From NCBI RefSeq assembly GCF_910592395.1, contig NC_088309.1, positions 806,501-870,500 of the forward strand: a stretch of DNA of 64,000 nt. The letters are read 5' to 3'. The translations under genes and the position numbers were made by a program. Position 1 is the stretch's first letter; the number at the start of each line of letters is the position of its first letter. The notes below the pieces were generated by a model, which worked only from the letters and a program-made list of their open reading frames with translations, searched no databases and was not told the DNA's origin. This DNA is from Lineus longissimus. Its lineage: Eukaryota > Nemertea > Pilidiophora > Heteronemertea > Lineidae. Positions 26,506-40,166 of the stretch are shown here, in pieces.

Positions 26506-29500
26506 AAGATGCGCCGCTTGCATGTGACCTTGAATGGCTATGGGATGTGATGGGCGGTGAATCGGCAACATGATCTGTCATATACATGAATTCAGTGAAA
26601 TTTGTGAAATCTAGATATGCATAAATTTCTTCAAAGGCTGGAGATATGGAACTCAAAGGTCCACGTATTCTGTACTTTGTGGAGGAGGAAGTATGTTTAT
26701 GAGAGACGGAATACCCCTTGTGTTCTTGGCCATCCGATACATACCGTGTCAGCAAGTATGTATCACCTTAAGGTTACACGTAACAGGTTTTTGGTGATAG
26801 CGATGGTAATGATTACGGCCACATATCTATCAAATCCCGAAACAGTTGTGACATGAACGCGAATGTGAGAAATAAGAGCGTCTTTCCTTTGTGGGCACGA
26901 TCACCATCTCAATCTATAGCATAACTCGACGGAAAGAATAAAATGGCCCGCGGAACAATTACAAATACTGATCTATGGATCTATTGTTTCCAAAGCAACG
27001 GCTTAGAATGGCTGGATAATGAATACACCTCCATGCGTCACAATGTCAATGACATCGAGGGGTGCGCAGGGATCGTCAACATCGTGGTTAGGGACGGTGT
27101 CATACTGGGGTACATAATGAGTATTTGAACAAGCTTTATATCTTTTGCCTGGTCGAAAATCCCGACATGATTCTTAGAACTTTGAGATTTTCTTCCATTT
27201 CGTGTACACATGTACATGCACACTCTTCACGTGATTCTAAAGACCTTACTACGTGTATAGTTCTATCGTAATGCATTACGAGTGTGAGTCCAATGAGGGA
27301 TCACTCTTCAGCAAATAAATCGATTGAAATTCGCCGTATCCAAACAGTTACTCGGTATTATTTTTCAATTTCAATTAATTATTCAAAAAAACAAACATTT
27401 TACGCTAATGTTATGTCTCCGCATGAATGTTTAACAACGCTAAGCGAGCATTATGCTACCTGCTGTTTGCCACGCTGGCTGGGAGAACACATCATACCTC
27501 CCGTATCCATGCCTTCCAAGCAGCTCGTCCCTGCACATCAAACAGAATAATCACTCTCCGATTCTTGGAGCTCCCAGGCAATTATGTAGTGTCATTTAGT
27601 AAAAGCTTCAGATTGCTATGTACAGCTTGCCGACTGAATAAAGTGTAACCTTGGAGTACGGCGGGCCGGACGTCATACGGTCTGACGTTGCAAAATCTTC
27701 TATACTGGTGAGTGGTGTGGGTTATGATGTCGTCCTTAAGATAGGGAGACTGACACTTACCCGTACTCGTCTAATGCATATGGAGGTACACTGAATGGTA
27801 TGAGACGCAGCCTGGTTACCTCCAGTTGTCACTACCATCTTTTTCTCCCCACTTCGCTCATCAACCAAGCAACGCGATAGGCAGCTACACTTGTCCCGAT
27901 AATGGCTTCCTGTATCAAGGCAATGTTTCCAAGGAGGGTTTTCAGCGGATACAGAGTAGTGATATTGTACTGTGAGGTTCCTATCAAGGGAACGGATATA
28001 TTGCACTTTCGGCTATGCACTGCTTCGTGGATGCCCTCCTTCATCAATGTAAATTTGTAAATTTTGTATCATCGCGTGACCAATCTGGTAGAAAAAACAT
28101 AAGCATGGACGGACAGTTCTCAAAGTCAATCATTTGCTTAGCTTACATAAATAATCATAGGTTCGGTTTGTTTAGGCTGTTTACGTAGATATCATCGTGT
28201 CTAGTGCCATGATGCACGTTCACGGTTTAAGCGTGAACAACCGAATCAATCGTCCATTCATCTATCCGCTCTGTCTCCGTGTGAATCGTGAATCGTGAAT
28301 CGTGAAACACGAACCACGAACGGGGAACTGTTTACCATATTTCTTTCGTAGCTCAATGCACCAATGCTCAAGCCTGTTGTAAATGTTATTCATTGCTCGT
28401 CTCAAGATGAATCTAGTTGTTATGCTTGGTGTGATTGCATTAGGAAATGCCCACTGGGGATAGAAACTTCCATCCATCTGAATCTGTTCTCGCGCGGTGA
28501 ATAATGCATTGAATATCTCCAATTTCATATTTTGGAAGACAAATTAGCTATTTTATATCTAATGACCAGTTGGAGAAATGGTATGACTTTCTAATGTACC
28601 ATTTTTATCATTAGGGTCGAGTTGCACAATTGGCGTCAGCAGTAGGCCTAACGTTGGCGTTAGGCTCTGACGCTAGATTTACGAAAGGAGATAACGTAAG
28701 GTTAACGCTGTCGCTGGCGCTTGTCTCTCAGATCACAATTTCCTCAGGCCAGGGAGGTTTCATACAGGTTTAGGCCTCCCTGCTCCGACAGGTTCACCGT
28801 ATACTGTGCTCCCTTATTTTAATATTTGATACGCCAAATTAGTTAGTCTGTACTTGAAAGAGATCGGTTCTCTGACGTGTCGCCTTTGGAGGATTTTAAC
28901 ACACATATAGCGGCGTTTTTCCCTCGCTTATATTACTCCCAATTTACTAAGTGGTTATCAATTTCCGTCGGAATTCAATCAATATATATGCAGTTCCAAA
29001 CCGTAGCTCGAACCTGGTGATTTAATAGCTGAAACTAATGTTGCCTGGAAGCCAAATGTAAAATCGTCTCGCGCTCATAAAGTTTAGATCTAATTTCACC
29101 ATCGAAAATAGAACGAGTTAATTAAAGTGTGTGCGGATATGCATCAGGAAACAATATACACACACTGGTTGTTTCAAATATGTTTTATTCCCGCAGCAAT
29201 TCTTGTTCAATATTTTAAAATATAGGATGTCGTCTCGGGTAACATAGTATACTGACTAACAAAAGTTAAAATTCTGGTGTCTATTCCGGGCTTGGAGGAT
29301 CCAAGGTCCCTTGGTAAATGAAATACATCACAACACTCTTTGCTAGAAAACAACTAATGATACACCCAAAGGCCGTCTAATATATTGTTTCCAATTTTCC
29401 AATGTAAGAAATAAATATACCGAAATGATACATGTGTTACCGTATAGCCCTAAGCTAAACTTAAGGTACTCTTGTGTATCAACTATGATTATGGTTACCT

Positions 29501-30302
29501 TGTAGGCGAATCTGATCTTCAAAAAACCAATTTGTTTAAATATGTATCTTATTTGAATGATATGCATTGGTGTTACTATGGAAACGTATACAACTTACGG
29601 GTCTCTGTAACCACTTGCCTTTCTGACTAAGTATTATGGTGAGCGGTAGCTTTAGAAGTAATTCTGAAATGACTTCCTGAGCAATCGATTGCGTAGTACC
29701 TCCTCCATATTTCTCATGTCGAGTTGTCTCCAACTGAAGGAGATGGCCTCTGGATGGCGCATCAGCGTATCTTAATACTCACCGGATGAGTATCACCACC
29801 AGACAACAGATGAATCCGTTCACACTTCACTCATGAACTTGGAGCATGACGAAATCCCTGCAAAGAAGAAATAGCCTAGTCGCACCATGTAGATTGCCTT
29901 GCTCACACGTTCGGTGCACCAGACTTCAGGGAGATGCTAGAAAACAAGTAAATGTATTTCGAATTACCAGGCTTCCCGGCAGGCCATAATTGCAAAATGC
30001 GAAATGTGATAATTGCTAATCAACTACTGCCTTCAGTCAAAATTCCCATCAGATTGAACGTCACAAAAAGAACTGGACATAAAACGTTATACATCGCATT
30101 ATATCGTTCGCCAGGATATCATAAAGCTTCTAGATATCATCTTGCCATGACAATTATATCTGTATTATTCGTGCCGGTTGCTTGCACGTACTTGCAAGAA
30201 AATGAAAAAACACCAAAAGGTATGTACATCGAGACCTGCAAAAAGATTGCCGCATCATTCAAACTCCATGAAAATATAATTTCTTTCAACTTTAGCCTGT
30301 GA
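26506..30302. other. No supported gene
   Basis: Several minus-strand frames between 27.7 and 28.5 kb look mildly coding-like, but candidate splice sites between them do not keep phase. A GAATCGT triplet repeat lies at about 28286-28306. A nested hairpin sits at 28633-28673: GCGTCA..TGACGC outside, GCCTAACG-TTGG-CGTTAGGC inside. Nothing else is recognised. Confidence 0.45.
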
Positions 30303-30462
30303 TTGAAACCACCACTCTTGACTTGAAACCACCACTCTTGACTTGAAACCACCACTCTTGACTTGAAACCACCAATCTTGACTTGAAACCACCAATCTTG
30401 ACTTGAACCCACCAATCTTGACTTGAAACCACCACTCTTGACTTGAAACCACCAATCTTGAC
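30303..30462. repeat. 20-bp minisatellite, 8 copies
   Basis: Eight head-to-tail copies of TTGAAACCACCACTCTTGAC. The main variant is CACCAATC for CACCACTC, and one copy has CCC for AACC. The unit is not a multiple of three, so the Trp/Gly/Ser-rich minus-strand frames across it are repeat translations and not proteins. Confidence 0.95.
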
Positions 30463-33400
30463 TTGCAGTCTCTAAATAGTTGATAACCAAAGGAAGTAAT
30501 TATCAGAAAACTGCTCAAGGGCGACAAATTCATCGTGCCAATTCAACCACTGCATAAAACATGGAAAGTTTATGTTCACACGTAAGCCTGCACGCACGAT
30601 CATAAATCAGCTGATTTATTGGAACGATATCATTCTGTGGGGAATACGCTTAATTTTAAAACATCATTAAATTTTCCAGACACTCAAGAATGTTAGTGCA
30701 GCAAGTAAATTAATCGTGTCGTGCGGAATATTAATTGCCGCCCCTCTTTTTTGACGCATGCTCTATATAGAAAGAGGAAGAATGAAAGCATAAAAGTAAA
30801 TGGTAAACACGTTTCTGTTCGGTTTATTCAGCTTCCAGATAGTGTAACCGTTCTTTTGACCCATAGGCAGTTTTAATCAGTGGAATTTCATTTTGGGAAA
30901 CATGAGTTTGGTTGAGGCATTGATGGTCTCTATAGAACACTATACCTCAATCCGTCACCATACAATAGGGACGGATACTTTATTTCCAGGGGAGAGATTT
31001 TACACTGATACACCAGGCTTATATTGTTAGCTTTAGGTGCGCAACACCTATAACCACCGTGTTTGTCCAACAATTTATATTATCTATGACGAATAGTCCA
31101 GGGAGACTTATCCGAGCGATTTAGAGAAGATGTATGAGAGTTGATAGCTCTGTAATGTACTGTTTTCTCATAACTGCCCTCAATAGATTCATTATGGGAG
31201 ACAAACACAGTTATGTTTCCACTAGGGGGCAATCATGCAGCAGGGAATGTTCGCTGGAGTCGCTGTACAGCCATGACAATGTGTTTCGTCCCGTTTCTCT
31301 TGCCAGGCTTCATCTCGGTAGTCGATTCCGTCAATCATGTCTAAAGAACTGTATTGGCCCAACTTTCGTACTGCAAGCATCGGAAACGTTTTTCAGGCAC
31401 GGACACATCGAAAGAAATCCGCAGGACTACAAGACGTTGAGATAGTTTTCGTGTACAGCAGTGTACGACACACTTGGGGTACTGCACATCTTGTCCATGC
31501 GGATTTCTTTCCAATTGTCAAGGGCCTAAGGCAGCCCGTGGTATAGGGAGGATACGACTCAATACATCGGGCCCAAAGAATGTAACATTTGATCACAATC
31601 CCGACAGCTCACAGCTACTCAGCAGCACTTGTTAGATTCTTCCAGCTGTCGGGTTGGTCCAATTCATTGGGGGTCGTATGAATCAAATGCCTATCATGCG
31701 GTCGTGCAGAATATTTTCATTAAGCTCTGTGACTCTTATAACGATTTCTTATTCCAGTGCAGACCTCTTGACGTGGTGTGAGTCAACTGGTTTGTATCGT
31801 AAAGCCATGATTTGGTCCATAAAAATTGGCATGTGGAAAGAAATAAGATCGTTGATAATGAAGTAGGGTTGGTGAGGTTTTCATCTACTGAAAGTCATCA
31901 GTACGTTTGCATTAAAACTGTGGATAGAAATGTGGGTGTATCGTTAATATTTGAAGTTTCGTGAAGCAGGAAGAGGTCGATACATTGGGTTACTCAAATA
32001 GAACAAGGCTTGGATTCTCAAAGTGCATATATCCATACCAAGTGCATATCTCGGTCTCCCTGACTACAAACATCTCAGCCATTCAAAACTAAAATAAACC
32101 GCAGAATTATTCACTTTTTCTTGTATCATGTTTGTATACGATCGCTGAGATCAATTTGTTAGCTTATGCTGCAGACAGCAATAACATAGTAATGCATTCA
32201 TTCTCTCATCAAAGTCCATTTCCTGAAGAACCAATGGGAACGTATCTGTCCATCGTCATTGAATCGTCCTAATGCATTCTTAAACCAAGCAGGATTTGAT
32301 GTGATAAGTTGCCTTAATGGCGTTTGCTTGGACTCGCTGTCATTCGGACATACTATCCTCGGATTTACCTTCAGCGGTTGGAACGCACGATGAATAAACC
32401 AAATAGCACACCATTATCAAAGACAGCAGAATAGAAGTGCCATGTTGAATAGACATTACACCATTAATATATCTATTTTTACCAGCGGTTGAAATTCGAA
32501 ATAATAAGTTACATCCTATCATTGAGGACGAAATTATGACATCGACACATATCCTTGAAAGAGATGTCTTCTAGGAGGGACATATTGGTGTCAGGCATAT
32601 CTGTCGCCAGTTTTATTTATTCGGATTCATTGTATAGTTTGTTGTGGTAAATCGATATCAAAAGTTGTTCATCATTTATGTGTTTCCTAGAACATGGTTC
32701 CTAGGGTCGATTACAAAATACACATGCCATCTGTAAACTGATAGGAGAACTAACTATCTTTCAGCTAACAAAACTACGCTCTGCTACCATGTACATGTAA
32801 TGGTAAATGGGTTTAGGTTTAGCGCTCTGTTACGATGTTACGAAAGAGAACGCTGCATGCACGGATGGAGCCCACAGCCGATTTCATAACCAAAAGGTCG
32901 CTTTGAATTGACCTATTAATCCATATTAAACATGCATGATAAAATCATGCCGAAAGACGGGAGAGGAATGCAAACCCTGTAAATATGAAAATTGGAATAT
33001 CCTTGTTATAAAGGCAGTGTCGATGTCCTGAAAGGTCAATGCCGATATCTTTATTAAACTCACGGTACTTGTTCAGACTAAAAGATATCGTGCCAGGCAA
33101 ACAACATCATTACCAGCTTGTCAATGACTTTCAAAGAAGGAAAATAAATGCTACACGAAAAGGCACAGCTATTGATGAAAACTTTCATTTGTCTGTGCTT
33201 GACAAAAGACAGACATATCTATTTAGCTTATGGGCACATTGCGACGATATCTTAGCTATGTATGCATGTCTGGTTGTGTGGATTTTTTTATTTTTGGAGG
33301 TAGTATTAGTGTTAGCAATAGCTTGCTGACATACTGGAAGGTTATTGGCTGTATCCACCTGGTGTCACTCTTTATGATTAACGTGACTAGAAATAAGAAC

Positions 33401-33909
33401 TGTACACCATTGCTGAATCATGCAAACATGGCCAGACGTTTTAGGGATTACCCGTCCAGTCTAAAGCAGGTAGGGAGAGACTTCACTTTTACAAAAAAGG
33501 CCCATGTTTATGGCCAAAATCTCAGCCTTATATTAACTGATCAATGATATGGACATCATTTATGGTCGGGGCTTAGCAGTATGATGTTGAGGTTCAATGC
33601 GGGTTATACTCCTCTACCATTCAGCGTCATTAGTACTTATGTACTTGGGATAGGGAGTATACTTCCCAAGTCGATATGACCATGACATGCTTGACCATGA
33701 CATGTTAATATTTTTCACATGTGGTGATATTTGACAAACAACTATAAAGATCTGTGTTACAAACACTATAAAGCCACTGAGATTTCTGCTGGTACTACTA
33801 CATAATGATACCAGCAGACATCCCACGGGTTGACCTTTTCATCATTGTTTCGTCATACCTAACTGATTTATAGATCACTTATTCGCAAATAGTTTCCCAT
33901 GTCAGTCGA
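30463..33909. other. No supported gene
   Basis: Only short frames without splice support. Two small inverted repeats are present: GAAAGAAATCCGCA at about 31411 against its complement near 31498, and CCCGACAGCT near 31604 against AGCTGTCGGG near 31645, inside weaker outer arms ATACGAC/GTCGTAT. Confidence 0.5.
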
Positions 33910-35109
33910 ATGTCAAATCGTTACATTGGAATGATCAGTTGCCATCGAGCAGAAATGGGAAAGACGGGTCATGACTCGGGAATCTCTGGCACTTTCAAAG
34001 GGAGTAAAGATTTATTTGGTATGAACCCGCGTGAATACGACCAGGCTAATGTTCGAAGACAGTCATCAGTGAGAAACACAGGCTTGAATACCAAAAGCAA
34101 GGATAACCGAGATTCTACATCACAAGACAGGGACCCGGCCCTGGCGTTTCTGCCTGGTCGAGGTTTTTCAAGGAAACATACAGTGGTAACTACTGGTAAC
34201 AATCTGCGCGTGGAGAGATCAGACTTTACCGCTAACGAGGCCGAGCAGCGTTGTCGAGGGAGTATAAGCACAGTCAACAGGAATCAGAGTTACACAGGAC
34301 TGGCTCAGAGGAGGGAATTGAAAAGCAATTGTCGAAATGGCAAGGGTACATCTGCGATCCCGAGTAGACCTTTGCTCTCAGTGAACGTCAACCCGGGAGC
34401 CAAGGCGAACGAGAAATCAAATACAGAAACAAGGGACGTGCGTGGTGTGATATTAGAAATGTTGATACACAGGAATATGGTGGGGAGAAAAAATGCTCGG
34501 AGAAATGAGTCAGTATCAAGAATACCTGAGGGTTCGAGCCCAGTAGACAGTAGTGAAGGCGGAATACCCGATAGGGCAAACTCATTGTCATTGTGCACAA
34601 GATCAGGTATTCGTGACGCGAGAAGCTCGTCGTTGCCAGTAGCTTTCCGTAGCCTCCGTGATCATCAGAGGTTTCGCAAAGGAAGTTACGGTTCAGTCAA
34701 GAGCAGTCCGGGTGTTCTTAATCAAAGCTGTCGCGGTAGAGGACCAAAATATTCTAGCTCAAGGACATCAACATCTACACAGGAAGATGTATCTATGAGT
34801 CGTCTGCGAGCGATAGATTCAGAGTCCACGCTTCCAGGTTCCCAAGGAGTAGCCGCAGTAAGGACGGGTGGCTCACACAATAGTATGATAAGCCTTGCTT
34901 TATCGAAGTCCAGCGATGACACACCTTCAGCAAGATGGAAAAGAGCCGTATATGAGAAGATGAAGAAACACAATGCTCTGACAGAAAGTGCAAACGCTCC
35001 TAACGAGACTGGTGCAGGAGAAGGTCGTATTCCCGGCGGTGGCAGTGCTGACACTCAAGACGTAAGTTACGAGACGGCGCATATCCTACAGTATACTTGT
35101 GGTGGGTGA
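33910..35109 (+). CDS. Uncharacterised Arg/Ser-rich disordered protein or exon
   Basis: Open frame of 399 codons from the first ATG after an in-frame TAG at 33871. This is the longest uninterrupted ORF in the window apart from no-intron artefacts of known genes. The product is basic, rich in Arg, Ser, Gly and Asn, with no membrane segment, signal peptide or Cys pattern, so it is probably disordered. Segments such as DVRGVILEMLIHRNMVGRK and SARWKRAVYEKMKKHN look like isolated short helices. A good donor, GAC|GTAAGT, lies at 35061/35062 in phase 0, so this may be a large exon ending there, not a gene ending at the TGA. I found no downstream exon in matching phase. Function unknown. Confidence 0.55.
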   Translation: MSNRYIGMISCHRAEMGKTGHDSGISGTFKGSKDLFGMNPREYDQANVRRQSSVRNTGLNTKSKDNRDSTSQDRDPALAFLPGRGFSRKHTVVTTGNNLRVERSDFTANEAEQRCRGSISTVNRNQSYTGLAQRRELKSNCRNGKGTSAIPSRPLLSVNVNPGAKANEKSNTETRDVRGVILEMLIHRNMVGRKNARRNESVSRIPEGSSPVDSSEGGIPDRANSLSLCTRSGIRDARSSSLPVAFRSLRDHQRFRKGSYGSVKSSPGVLNQSCRGRGPKYSSSRTSTSTQEDVSMSRLRAIDSESTLPGSQGVAAVRTGGSHNSMISLALSKSSDDTPSARWKRAVYEKMKKHNALTESANAPNETGAGEGRIPGGGSADTQDVSYETAHILQYTCGG

Positions 35110-35837
35110 AGAGCGTCCCGAATCCAACTTCCAGTCTCATTTCCTGTCGATTCCCATTCTATGTTTAATGAATTAGTTAACGTTGGCTTGAATTTTCCAT
35201 CATACTCCTTGAACTCTGTTGTAAAATGGCTTTCCAGCCTTGATATTGCTTGAAGTTTTATACAGTAGCTCGATCTAGCTGGTATAGATTCCCTTATCTA
35301 TGAACTATGAAGCTAGGTAGCGTCTGTTTCGTTAGCAAGTACAAGTATTGACGAATTATTTCATTTGCACGAGACTTAAATCACATAAAAATGTTGCATG
35401 AGCAGTGAGATGTAAGGTAGAATGTCAATGTCTCGTCTCAAATTTAACCATCAATTCCCCGCATCACTCCGTCAGATCCACCAATGCAGCGACTGTAGAA
35501 GGAGACAGTTCCCAATGTTGGTTAAACTCGATATGTTTAGATGTCGTTGGCGGTTATTGGAGGAAGGCGCCTCACTTCATCTGATCAATATCTGCAGCAG
35601 CATGTCCCAGACGCCTTTACGTGCGTTCACAACGAATCGTGTTATAACACCTGCCTCTGGAATCTGATAGGCGTCAACATAAGCAGAGCATTGTTTCCCC
35701 TGCAAGCAGTGACCTCACTCAACCATTATGATATTATGATATCATCGTACCACTTGCGGGAGTTCCTTATTGCAATAGACTATGACTGCCTTCGAATATG
35801 ATCTGACACCAATCATGACAATATCACTACTTTGGTA

Positions 35838-35950
35838 ACGGTATGATCACCGCAGCGGCTAAGGTCTGTACCTCGTCTTTCGCTTCAGCAAGCCACACAC
35901 CCTGACCCAGAGAGATCCTTCGGGGTTCGAGTGGTCCGTACCATAGACCA
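35838..35950 (+). repeat. Possible tRNA-like (SINE) sequence
   Basis: An A-box-like CACCGCAGCGGCTAAGG and a B-box-like GGGGTTCGAGTGG about 70 bp apart on the plus strand. The spacing is longer than in most tRNAs and no cloverleaf is evident. It could be a degraded polymerase III SINE or chance. Confidence 0.25.
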
Positions 35951-36674
35951 TGTGCATTCCGGAATGTATTGATGTATGTTTGGAGAGCTATCGATCCTTG
36001 AGGCTCGACACCACATGAGACGTGCACACACTCTACTGGACAGGTTGTCTATGCATTGTGATCGCTGTGCTCTGCATGGTGAATGGCGACCGTCTCTATG
36101 TTCACAAGCGTGAGATATATCAGTGATTTATGCCTATAGTACTTTTCATCAGAAAGCTTCTTCGGTGGACTATCTTGTGAGCTAGAAATATTTTTCTGCA
36201 TCATTTTCCATGGCGACAGAATTGGGTGACGTCAGAGGAAACCAGTGACGGAGAGTAATCTGAAGCTTTAGCGTTCCTTTAAACCAAAGGATAACCACAT
36301 GAAGGAGCGTCAGTAGGATTTGAAGGAGTCTGTCACGGAATGCCAGGGACCAACCAGTGGGCTGCAGCAGCTGCGGTTGCTGCCCATGTCAAGGCAGAGT
36401 AGGTTCAGCAAGCAACAGCATAGCAGTTGGCGGTGACGGGGATATGACCTGTGTGGTGATGACAAGCCCACGTGTAGTGTAACGCAGGACTCGATGGCTT
36501 TATAACGAAGCACTCTGAAATTGGCTTGCAACTTATGTGAATTCAAGTGACACTTGGACAACAAAACAATCTATACCATCAGCTGTTGGAAAAGGTGCGG
36601 CAAATAATTCCCTCTATGTTCGCGTCATATTGCTTTCGGCTTTTCCACTGTTTTGCTCGTGTTCGCTCCATCAG

Positions 36675-36832
36675 TGGATTCCATATTGATAACGAACGAA
36701 AAAGGGAAGATGGACAACATGGAGCCTACTAAAAACATGGAGAATGCAGCATTGGAGGAGGCGGATAGTGAGGAAGACGATGACGAAGAGGAGGAAGATG
36801 ACCTAGGGCGACTGACCCCTCCACCAGCGCAG
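36675..36832 (+). CDS. Candidate acidic N-terminal exon
   Basis: A long pyrimidine tract ends in CATCAG at 36674. It is followed by an ATG at 36710 in strong context (AAGATGG) that opens a frame with a nearly continuous Glu/Asp run (SEEDDDEEEEDD) and then LGRLTPPPAQ before CAG|GTCTGT. A second possible donor is AAC|GTATGT at about 36917. The phase does not fit the donor at 35062, so it is probably not the next exon of the 33910 ORF. No following exon was identified. Acidic runs arise easily by chance from GA-rich DNA, so this is weak. Confidence 0.25.
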
Positions 36833-36937
36833 GTCTGTAGAGGCGTGGTCGACGCCCTGTACTGTAGCACCGCCCTCACCTCGCTCCTCTTTGTAGCTAG
36901 AGTTAGCTTTATAAACGTATGTAGTGCATTCATGTAG

Positions 36938-39670
36938 CTAGCTATATTACTTAATAAACTAATCACTGATGGCGTACATATGAACCCATTAGCATCAGTC
37001 AACTGTATTGATTTTGATCTTCAGCATGTTCAATGCGACCATACTCTTCCACTCTTGTTCATGATTAATTTAACGCGAGATCTATGTCTTCCTTCTCTGG
37101 TATGGACACACTGTATGATTTCGAAGGAAATGCTGACCAAGTCATCCACGCAAATAATCATATCCTCTTGATGAAAGTAGACACTGCTTGTAACATATAT
37201 TTCAAGACAGAGCTAGAGTTGACTTTGGTAGGCATGTACGTTCCACTTACTGCATGCTTTGCATACACGAAGCAAGGTTCTTCGACGTTTAATTCGCTTC
37301 TTTTGATCTCTTCTCGTTCACGTTTTAAAAGGTGGATATTCAGGATTGGGCCTGGTTCCTTTTCATGTCAGTATATCCCATGCTTCGGCGTTTTGAGTTT
37401 ACTCATCCATTAAGGTCTGCATTGTGTCTCATTACTGTCGTATTAGGTTAGCCTACTTCTAGCGTGTCTCTCGAACAGTTCATTCAAGTGTCGCCTACGG
37501 TTCATTGGTTTTAAAGTCCCACGGAGAGACATCCCACCTACTTGATCTGTGGGGAGGTTCTCTTCTATGACGATATGTTGTGATTGTGATTGAGCACACT
37601 TTGTTCATGGTATCTACATTGATTTTTTTCTGATGTGAATATACACACGATCCTAGTGCATCTACAGTATTCATAATCATATGCTCGTCCCTGCATTCTG
37701 GTTTTGAATCTGTTTCATGAGACTTTTCACCGTCACCATGTTGCCATAAGACCCTACATATCCCTCGATCAGAGTATTTCTCACACGGGAACCGCCTCTC
37801 CATCATGACTAATATTAGTTGGCAGATGTTCCAAAAGAAAATACAACTTGTCGAAAAACGTATATCCTTTCAGATAGCACAGTCGCGCTGACCATCAGCT
37901 TTCACAAAGGCATCGTTTTGATAACATGTATGGATTGGATTTGTATGTATGGAATTCTTTAAAGTCAGTGGTTTATCTCAACTGCTGTTGTGATGAATGT
38001 TGCTTCCACAATACTACTCAGCTTGTGCCAGAGTGCGAATTGGTGGCTTCTCAGCTCGAGAAGCGTAGTCACTTCATCAGCCTCTGTTCCCATTTCTGGG
38101 CTTCAAATGCTTTTGGACTCGCCATATAGGCTACTCACACGTTTGCGTTAGGAATCCGTATTTATGGCCGCATATCAAGTTCAAATGAACCCATAGGCAG
38201 ATCGATAGAAGCTGGCGTCTTGTCAGAACCAATTCATTTACAGTGGTTGCCACTTACAGAAAGCATCCTCTACCATTCCACGAAACCATTCGTTACTAGA
38301 ATGTGTCCGCCTCTTTCAGATTGCAATGAACGCATCCGCCTGTATGATTTCATTAATGTCATCGATCAGGTTTGTACTGTATCACGGTGCTACATGAATT
38401 GGCTGCTTGCATGGGGATTTCTACAGTGCATGAATGGTAAAACACCCGTTGAGTGCGTAGTAGCCATGTTAGTTTGGCTTTGAATGCACGCATTGGGAAT
38501 TCGTGAGTGGTATCCGTAATACGAATATTTTTAATATTTTAAATATTTTGTTTCTTGGCCTGTGTACGAAGCTGATCTAACATTGCCCAAGTAGGCTATA
38601 TGGTTGGTAGGCCTGACACCTTTAGGGGTTCGGGTCGCATATTGGTGTTGGTCGAAAAATCCTCAAAGCTTTTCAGAAGTTCAAAAGCCGTTATTTCAAG
38701 AGAAAGAATTTGGGGGTTGTAAGAATTGATATGATTAGTACGTCTCCCATACAAGATAATGGCCTTCCTTCTCAGTTTTGTTCTCCCTCGAATGAAGTCT
38801 TAGAAGGATTTTTTAAAGTCATAAGTCATCAGATGAGAATGCGAGTCACATCCCACTCGGTTGCCATTTCTATGAATATTTACGCCAGAATGTCGATAAA
38901 TGATATTGCTTACCCATGAATCTTAATCAGGGGTAGTCTTGCTCGCCTAGAAATCCCATAAACATGATAAAGGAACGAAACGAGAAAATGGAGCTTTGAT
39001 GTATTAGTTGCTTCTGCGCCATGGACTGTTGAAATAAGATACTTAGGAGATTAGAAGTTGAATTAATCGGTCCCCTACGGAATGATTGAGTCGTTAAATA
39101 GGCTGCATGGGCTGGTATGACCAGAATACAAATTCGGGTCTTCTGGATTATGTTACACGGATGTCGCAAGATGGAGGATTTTGGCCGGACACAGTAGTTG
39201 TCTGTTTTGTTGTGTACATAGTTAACAAACACTAGACCAGAGTTAATGACCTGATACTTAGAGAGACAGAAAGATACAGAACCTTCGTCTGAAAATTCTA
39301 ACAAAGATGCATAGTAGAATATGTATTGCCGAGTTTTGTTTTTTATAATGAAGTAGAGCTCCTTAAAGTTGAGATGTCCTCGTGCAGGTTTTCATTGAAA
39401 TTTGTTACAATATCAACAAGGAGATCCTATGTTTTGTGAAAATTAAAGTCATTGAGGTTATAAAATGTGGTCAGAATCTTGCAGTGATTACTCAGTAACT
39501 ATGTTACCAGCCAGGCTGTAATATCTCTTTTTGCTCAGACCGAATCTCTATGATAACAATTCCTCGAGGTTAATGATAAATGCAGAGGGACAATGTGCTT
39601 GTATTCATTCGTGTCTTTATCAGTCTTGGACGTGGGATTCTACAGATTTCGACTGATACTACACAATTCA
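36938..39670. other. No supported gene
   Basis: Short frames only, none with a convincing exon structure or domain. The region ends at the left border of the tandem duplication. Confidence 0.5.
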
Positions 39671-40166
39671 TCACTAAAAGAAATGAAAACCCAATTGAAT
39701 GGTGGTTGTGATGTGCTCCGGCACTGGGGCCACCAGCAGAGAGACCACTTAAAAATCTTGAATGATTGGCCGCTGCGGGAATCCTATATTTTCATCTTTA
39801 CAAGGTAAGGCGGCGTTGGAAAGAAGTACGAAATGAATATGGCCACTAGTCATGAACTGACTCAATTAAAGTTAGAGAATGAATGGGACTGGTTCTCCCA
39901 TCTGACTTCAGTCGTTTGATCGTCCATTACTTGAGCTTGATATTAATTTTCCTTTACTACCTCCGATTTCGGCTGTGAAACCGAAATCAAGGTAGGCTTT
40001 TGAATAAGATGAGTCACATCGCAATGGTGAGCCAAATGTCTCATTGGTCACGTGGTCGGATGAAGTCATATGTAATGAATGAGTTTAGGTTCTACACATT
40101 GGCGAGTCTATCTAAACCAAATATATAGACCATAAACGAATCCTGGCGGGCGGGCGGGCGTCTGCT

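Noticed and set aside
27832-28528. Possible minus-strand exons around 28.5-28.3 kb and 28.0-27.8 kb
   Set aside because: They look mildly coding, but the donor at about 28336 (phase 1) and the only nearby acceptor do not keep a common frame, and no domain is recognised.
30137-30533. Trp/Gly/Ser-rich repeat proteins on the minus strand
   Set aside because: Translations of the 20-bp minisatellite in several frames.
39593-39808. Plus-strand frame ending at CAAG|GTAAGG at the start of each duplication unit
   Set aside because: The donor is good, but no acceptor or downstream exon was found and the frame differs outside the duplicated part.
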